Shown here: positions 56,351 through 64,000 of the stretch, in pieces
Numbering within the stretch: position 1 is the first letter of the stretch
Layout of the letters: every line of letters begins with the position of its first letter
Origin: Tyto alba
Taxonomy: Eukaryota; Chordata; Aves; Strigiformes; Tytonidae
Direction of reading: 5' to 3'
Assembly: GCF_018691265.1 (NCBI RefSeq)
Contig: NW_024881300.1
Location: 4,235,046-4,299,045, forward strand
Length of the DNA stretch: 64,000 bases
Translations under genes and position numbers: made by a program
Notes under the pieces: generated by a model
Seen by the model: only the letters and a program-made list of their open reading frames with translations
Databases searched by the model: none
Told to the model about the DNA's origin: nothing

Positions 56351-59300
56351 GAATGTGTTTTTAATGTGCCCTAGAGATTTTATCTATTTTGTTAAAATTC
56401 AGAGTTTTTTCAGAGCCTGCTGAGGCTTTGGGAGCCCTGACTGTGACACTGCCATACTAACTGATTTGCATCTCTTAAGTAGACTATGTGGTGGGTATCT
56501 TCTGGTTTCTGTACCTGCAGAGATGAGTCTAAGATTCTTTAACTGTGCTCAGCTGATGCGTTTATATTGGATCTTGCAATATTTCTGTCTTTAGACAGAT
56601 TTCCCCCATGATATTTAAGTTGAGATTCTTTTCCCTTCAAGGTGGACACTATTTAAGTGCCTCTAAAAGCCGTCTCTGATTCCATGAATGGAAGGATTTA
56701 TAATGATTTATATTCTCTGGCATATCAGTTCATTCCATAGCTTAAATATTGTACCAGCAACTTGAACTAAACGGCATGTGAATGATGGAAATAATCATGA
56801 AGTTTCAATTCTATCACTTAAATTATGTTAGCAAATGGAAGGGCAGCAGCAAGCTGTCTGTTTTCCTATTTGGACTCAACAGAAGCACTTGTAACCCAAA
56901 ACGTCCAACCAATCCCTTGATTCAAATAAGTATGTATTCTGCGAAATGGAAAACTCATTCAGTCTCCTTGCTTTTGCTGCTCCCATGTAGAGGAGCTGCT
57001 AAGGAAAATGAAAAAACTGTACTTCTGAAGACTGGGTTAGTCTGAGCAATACCACCCATTTGTTTTGAGGTCTTTGTTTCTTTACTTTTCTACCATGAGG
57101 GTCAAAGCCTCTTCTGAACCCAAAGGCATAGTCTGTGGCAGAATGTTTAATAAAATTAATAATTTCTGAGGGTTTTGCCCTTGCAAGATAGTAACTGTGT
57201 TTGTGTCTGTAAGGTGTGTACGTGAGAAGGGCAAGAAGGAGGTTGGCTTGCTTTACTGAGGTTTTATCCTGACATAGAGAGCTCTTACCTACAATAAGAG
57301 ACCTTACCAAAACCCAGTTTAGTATTTTATTTCTATCTTTCCTGTTCTGCTGAAGTGCATAAAGATTTTTTTAAAATGAGTTTGTTAAATATATGATTTG
57401 TAATTTTGATTCAAGATGAAGGATTCAGATATCTTTTCTGTACTCCACACCCAAGTATAATTTCAGTTGGCATTAATAAGATATATGTGCACATTTATGG
57501 ATGTAGTGCTTCAAATAATCTTTTATGAGTGAAGAGACACCACATGAAAGGCTATTATCTCTGACTTGGCTGTGATGATATTTTTAAAACAGCATTTACC
57601 AAACTTTGATCCACAGATTGATAGCCATGTTTTGGCAGTTTCTTGCTTTTGTCTGCTAAGTTACAAGATAAGACTTTAAAAGCCTTTGACTTGACATAGT
57701 TTCTTTGCTATTGTTGGGACAGGACGCTGTGCTATTACAAATGGGTATGTAGCTGGTTTCAGTTCTAACTATATTAAAAGATATGAGGCTTCCTGCTATA
57801 TTAAGTTCAGTATGAAGTGTCGTCTTTTGGTGACTGAAATCCTGTCTTCAGTGACATGAAGTTTGCCATTGACATAATTGCAATAAAGTCCTGATAAACA
57901 GTCTAATTGGCAAAGTAATCTCTTGCCAGAATTGTTGTCGAGAGACATAAGCAGGTGCGGAGAAGATGAATCTATGGAAGTTGTGATACAAAGTCCTAGA
58001 ATATTCCAGTGTGCTAAAAGTGGTTGGCAAAACAGAAGCGTCTATGTGTGGTAGAATATGGTAGACAAGAAGAAAAATGTCATGAAGAGCTCTGAATGGG
58101 AAACCAAAATTAGTATAGCAGTAGGCAAATAGTTGTTATCGTTGTACATGCAAGTCTTGAATGGGCTGAGGAAAGTGAGATGAGAACTGCAGCAAGACAA
58201 CAGTGTCTTGGTTTCTTCAGAAGAGACTGTTAGGAGGATCAATATGAGTGATAGATGTGAATGGCAGATGACTCTGATTTGGCCATCTGGATGTGCACGG
58301 TAAAATACACACTGAAGGTGAGCCACCTCTCTTTGAGTGGGGTCACTGGAAGGGATCGTTAGCAAATCTTGACATCCAGCCTCTAATTCCTTTGGAAGAG
58401 AAGAGGAACTGGATTTGTACCTTCCTTCCCCTTCCATGCAACAATAAGCACTATGGCCTCTGCCTCTGAAATAATCTTAAAAATCACCAACATTCTGGTG
58501 CCATGTCAGTTCTAGTTCTGTTTGAAATTGTACGTACCTGGCCATAGGATCCCTGAAGTGAAATCTGTATAGCTTTTGATCTTTCTGGCAAACTCAATTA
58601 GTCTGTCTCTTTCTTAAAGGAATACAAAAGCTTGTAGCATGCCTTCTGCACAGACTGCAGGGAGAAGAGGATCTGGCAGACACTCATGCGTGAGCAAGAG
58701 GCAGTCTTTATGTGTAGAATGTCATGGAAGGAAGGTCATTCAGGCCAAGTTCTCAGAGAAAAAACTGTAACTGAGTCTCTGCCTTATACTGCTTCTCCCC
58801 TGATTCCCTTACCTTTCCAAATAGTTTGGGAACCAACACAGCTGTGCTGCACTGCTAGATGTGAGTGCCCTATGGTTATAAGGGGAGCAGATATAGATGG
58901 ACTTGAATAATTTCTATGGAACACACTTCTGCATACGCTGATTAATTGTGCTGTGTCAGTGGCCTTGAAATGCTGCTGGAGACACTGTGATGCCTGCAGG
59001 TTTTCCCAGCAGCTTTAGTCTCTTTGTGTCATGGAAAGATTAATGCTGTGAGACACATGACAGAAGGGTATACACTGACCTCCTATGCCCCATGATGACT
59101 TTTGGAATTGGTAGATAAGGTTGTTCTCCAGCTTTCTTGTTTTTCACGAGCTGTTATCTTCCCGCAGGATCCTGCAAATAGTGCAATGACTTCTTAGTAA
59201 TGCATAAAGGCTAAAAAGATGTCCTATTATGGTAATCTCTTAGATGTGATACAGTTTTCAGTAAGGAGTTGATGTTGGAAGATTATTGTTACTGCTACAG

Positions 59301-59660
59301 TGGATCACAGAGGCAAATTTCCTTTTTTGTCTTTAGTTATAAAATCTAGAAGGAGAGTAAAAAAACTTGAAGCAAAGTTCCTGATGACATTAACGCCTAC
59401 CTGATCTCCTAAAGACAGGGAAAAGGGACTATTGCTCCAGCAGCTGTAATGGATTCTTCTTACTTGTATTTTCAGAAAGTCTGATTGAGACCAAACCCTC
59501 TAGAGCCAAAACTCTGGAGCTTTGGGTGTTCATCCTTGACTAGAAGGCAAGGAAGAAGCAGCTTTTTCTTTGGAAGGCCCTCTTGGTATTGTAATGAAAT
59601 CCTTCTGCAGATGATACACCATCAGTAATTTTCTATGCTTCCTACTGTTTCCTTTTGTGA

Positions 59661-59682
59661 TTTTTTTTTTTTTTTTTTTTTT
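59661..59682 (+). repeat. Poly-T run
   Basis: Twenty-two consecutive T with no recognisable element attached. Confidence 0.85.
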
Positions 59683-62600
59683 GTTAAGGAGATGGTTAAG
59701 TGGCTTCTTTAACAATAAGGACTCTGCAAATTAAGGGCATATTTTCTGGGAGTCTTATCTATTGATCTTCAATACAAATCCATAGCTTCCCTTTGTTCTT
59801 TTTAAAGAATGAGTGGGAGGGAAAGAGTTAGGAGAACTAGTCACAAATCTTACTATGTTTTAAACTGTCTTAGAATGGCTTTCTCCAGCAGAAGTATTTA
59901 CAGTCTGTGGTTTAACAGATGACAGTATAAACTAAATTATTTTTTTTTCCCAGAAGGTGAAACTGCCGGTTACAACTCTAGTTGCTATATAGTATGCAGC
60001 AGGTTCTGCTTATAAAGACTCAAAAAACTGAGGAAAGTTTCAATGCAAGGGGACTGAATGTTGAAAAATGGTTCTCATTTCAGAACACACTTCTATCTTG
60101 TTTAAACTCATACCTTTTTGCATTATTCATTCTTTTGACTGCAGTTTGAACAAAATCAGCCTGAAGTATCATGTTTTTTTCTTAGATTTGTGTGCATTTT
60201 TATAGCCATCGTATTTGTTTGGTGCAAAAGTTCTTATTTCTATATTAAAATAAGGATGTAAGAACAACTAAGGCTTTCTTCGTTCAGAAAAAATATTACA
60301 AAAGATTTGAAGGATATGGATGGTTGTCCATTTTTAAATGTCATGTGTCTTTGCAAATCTTATGACATCAGTTGATTGGATTTTGTCTGTCTTTATGGAT
60401 ATAGTGTTAAAAGTTCTTTGCAGAACTAAATCATGTATTTGTGTGACTGGTGCTGTAGCTGCTTTTCCTGATAGCAACAGTATATGAGAAATTGTCAGAT
60501 ACATAAAATACATATTAGTTGTGAAGGCTTGAAAATGTTGGGAGCTGTAGTAATGTCTCTGAAAAACTTTCCTTTCTTGCTTATGTCCTGTCACAGCTAT
60601 CTGCTGCAAAGTATGCTGATAGTTGTCTGGTATTTTTCTTAACACTATTTGCCCTGGTGATGAATAGATGTATAGAAAAGAAAAGGGAACAAACAATGAC
60701 TTGGCAATCCAGCCTTTGATTCTCCCTTGCTTTCCAGACTCAGCTGTTGTGGGCCTTTCTAACACTGGAGTTAAAAAAGTGAGATGAGGTGTATCATAGC
60801 TTTTAGTTTAGTTCCCACTGTCACATTTCATCTATTGCTTCTACCATTTCCTCACCTGTATGAAAGACTAGTGTCCTACCATCACGATGGTTGGTCTTCA
60901 CTCATGGGTCTTGTTTGTTCAGTGAACAGGCAGCAAAGTTGTGACCTGCCTGGTAGTAAATACAATTTTTTTTGAAGTTGCATGTTCCTTCCATAATCAT
61001 TTTATCTAGAGTCCTGCAGGAATCTCTACTATTTTTGCATTGGCTGAAATGTTCTAATAATTGTTAAACAGATTGAACTGGAAGCCTTGCTACTTGACTG
61101 AGCTCTTGGCCTGCATGTCAGTGCATGCCTTACTTAAGTAAGAGGACCTTAACTGAACTGCATCAAATCAAATTCAACTTTTGCGGTGATAGCAGAATAG
61201 CTTCCTGGTGCCTTTGACTTTTGCTTCTCACTTGCATTATTAGAAAGGTCAGGTTTTCCTTTGAATAGAATGACCTTGGTCTAGTCTTGTTTTCCTGAAG
61301 ATGCCATGTTGCCAGTCCAATAAAGATGTCAGAAATGCTGGGCGGAGGAAGGTTTCTGAATAATTCATAAGGACAAAGGCACTGACAAGATAGGAGAGTA
61401 ATCTTACATGTAAATAGATATGTAGGTAATCAGCAGAGTTGACAAAGAGAAGGCATAGTGAAGAATTGAAAGTTAGGAGTGAAAGCTTGTAACGGACTCT
61501 GTGTGTGTGTGTATGTGTATATATAAAATTATCTGCTGAATTGCAGGGGGCATTTAAAATAATTTCAGTATAAAATTCATCTGAGTCTTGACAATCATAT
61601 TATTTTTTTTCAGCAGCTCTGACAATGAAGCTTGTGGGGACATATTCTGAGGCCTCTCATTTAGACCAGGAGAGTTCTTACTACAGTTTAAGTTGGGATA
61701 TAACTCATTGTTGACTCAGTCCTGTTCAGCTCCCCACTGACAGATAAGCTTTATCAGGAATTGAGCGCCTCAGTACAACTGAGAGGCAAATTAATTCTTG
61801 AGGTAACTCCATTGAAGTCAATGGGTTACAATAGCCCACTGGAATATTCAGCATGAAATTAATTTCTATGTAACTAACAATTTATTAAAGAGGTAGATTA
61901 ATGAGATTTATTTTTAAAATCGCATGGTCTGTTCTCTTGTCTTGTCAGCCCTGCTTACTTCAACAGGAGCTGCCATTCTGGTCAATAGCAAGTAGTGTGT
62001 CTCTATAGCAACTTTCAATAAAAGAATGATTTATTTGTACACACACATGTCGTACCTTATTTATAACTTAAAGGATATGTCTGAATCACTGCAAACAAAG
62101 ATTTATATAATTCTATCTTTTAAATAAATCAAACTCTACCCTGCTTCAGGCCCACCAAGGGAAAATACTCAGTGATTGAGCTTTGTGTGCAGAAGAGGAA
62201 ACTGATGTGCTGTAGGAATGTTAGATCTGGATGAGGTGATACACACAGGTCTGTTACTGAACACCTCTAAGTTCAGAGACTTCAAGCTGTGTACATTCTG
62301 TTCCTTTATAATCTTTGGAATTTGAGGAGCAATTCTCAAGCTGAATCAATCACAGATGGAATTTGTAAAGATCAGCCCTGCTGGCTTTCTAAAAGTATTA
62401 GTTATTAGTCATAATTACTACTTCTTATTGCTATTTAAATGCGTAATTATGACTTATAAGCTTGTTCCATGTGAAAATACATGTATAAAACTTTAATTAC
62501 TTCTGAGCTTTTCCTGGAGTGCAAAATGCATATTTCATATCTATCCATATATCTACAATTTATTCAATCATAATTATGTTAAACCTACTTTTTAACGTAT

Positions 62601-64000
62601 TTGATTGCTTCTGAGTGATAATTTGTACAAGTTCATTAGGCCTAAAACTGCTTTTGGTTTTACTTGTGTAATTCTGAAGCTACCTGCTATTTTCCATGGT
62701 TGAGCTGAACGTAGAAGTAGGCTTGCATTGGGGAAAAAATTAGCTCAGGAAACTTATTATAAATTAATGTATTTGCAAATGTGTGAAATATTATTGTTTA
62801 TCACCTTTGATTGTATGGGAGAGAAAATCAGTATTACCCAAGTAGAAGGCTGCAACTGAAATGAATCAGTAATAGCAGCTGTGTATAGTGTATTAACCAG
62901 AAAAGCTGAGAAATTGTATTAAATTCATTGTTTTTCCTTTGGAGGTTTCATAGAACTTATATGAATAAGCTTATTTCTCGAAGAGTATTAAATACCCCAG
63001 CATTCACTTGACAGGGGAAGAATAATGCATAGCAGGGTTACCTAAACCTATGCCATGAGTCTGAATGTAATTTCAGTTAACATTATGGACCTCAGTGATG
63101 TGCATTTAAAATTGCATAATAATTATTTCACATTAAAAAAAAAAAAAATCTTTGTACTGTTAGGTACTTCTGAGTTTTATCCAACACCAAATTTTGATAT
63201 GGGTGGGATATGCTAGAAAGAAGTAGTTCCTGAGGCTAAAAGTACTTATTTGTTATTGCTAAAGAGCTCTTCTCTGCCTCTAGATATTGTCGTCTAAGTA
63301 GTTTTTATAATAAAAAGCCCCAGCAGGTCATGTCAGGCTTGTTTATTATCATTACTCCTAAAATTTCTTTCGTGTTATTTTTATGAAAGCCAGGCAGTGT
63401 CACAAAAAAAGCTATGGAGCCCTATGGTGCTAAGAAACCCTGAAAATGAGTCAGCCTTAAATAATTTGTAACAGACAACAATTGCTCTGTTTTCCAAATA
63501 TGTGAAAACTATTAGCAGTTGCTAGGGAAGTTAATTTGACATTTAATTGCATGGTATTTGTCTGTCAGCCAGAAAATATATAGAGCGAGCTTTGTTTATT
63601 GTCATGTTACGCATCAAAAGCATGTGTGTATCAGTTTACCCCTAGGATAAATAGCAACTTCTCCAGCAATGATTTTTCATTTGGGAACCGTACTCTGTGG
63701 TGGAACTGAAACTTTTAAAAAATTTTGCTGCCTAGGAAGTTACATGTAACCTGGCTTACTTATTGTTGGCAAGACATGGGGAAAAGGATGTATGAGAGGA
63801 AGGAAAATTTTGTATCATGTTATTTTTGCCATGTGGACATGTTTCTTAGGCATCTGTGGTGCTGTGTTTTAGGAGACAAGTCACAATGTTTGTATCTTGC
63901 ACATCAACATAAAGCAATATGTATGTGTTGTGGGACTGGTTTTAATAGCAGTCCTGAAGTTACTGCTTTTCCTCCTGGTCTAGCCATGTCAGTTATACCC

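Larger units (their letters stand above)
47133..64000. other. Long non-coding stretch, probably introns of the CpG-island gene
   Basis: Apart from the candidate exon at 50044 and the repeats listed separately, I see no exon with recognisable protein similarity. ORFs of 131 (58042-58437, -) and 143 residues (60334-60765, -) have no motif and are of chance length. A TG/TA microsatellite lies at about 61499-61524. Confidence 0.5.

Noticed and set aside
60334..60765. 143-residue minus-strand ORF
   Set aside because: Chance-length open frame in AT-rich putative intron, with no motif or splice structure.

Overview
The window is vertebrate nuclear DNA and almost certainly avian. It is AT-rich with long introns, contains one multi-exon chloride-cotransporter gene, and carries CR1-type LINE 3' ends. 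The clearest CR1 copy ends in the repeated ATTCTATGA motif typical of chicken-repeat elements. No bacterial-style operons, CRISPR arrays or viral genes were seen.

Region 1 (1 to about 26,115, + strand) is the 3' nine-tenths of a K-Cl cotransporter gene. The spliced product best matches KCC1 (SLC12A4) rather than KCC2, KCC3 or KCC4, from remembered family sequences. Twenty-one constitutive-looking exons between 4108 and 25049 join in perfect phase. They give 971 residues, from just before TM1 to the family C-terminus [11 protein letters not shown] and a TGA stop. The first ~115 residues of the cytosolic N-terminus are not in the window, so positions 1-4107 are intron. A 15-nt cassette at 21741-21755 has near-ideal splice sites. 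It would insert Glu-Trp-Glu-Asn-Leu, the peptide found at this site in KCC2 and KCC4 but absent from the human KCC1 protein I recall. The 3' UTR has three AATAAA signals; the last, at 26093, is the most likely main end.

Region 2 (about 26.1-45.3 kb) has no gene I can recognise. It holds a GC/CpG-rich patch just after the SLC12A4 end, a worn CR1 tail near 35.1 kb, simple repeats, and a few ORFs about as long as chance allows. In mammals LCAT lies directly downstream of SLC12A4; I see no LCAT exon here.

Region 3 (45.3-64 kb) starts with a strong CpG island (45.36-45.66 kb) that looks like a promoter. A well-spliced candidate exon at 47021-47132 follows and carries an ATG (MSTSSR, split codon). 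A possible 31-nt exon at 50044-50074 continues that frame. The gene is not identified, and the rest would be its long 5' introns. This part also contains a CR1 fragment (53.74-53.89 kb) and an 85-bp inverted repeat, 98% identical between arms, around a 498-bp loop. One arm abuts a pure CCCTTTCCCC decamer array.

The most notable observations are the KCC1 microexon, the inverted repeat joined to the decamer array, and the unidentified CpG-island gene start. I found no convincing novel multi-gene system.
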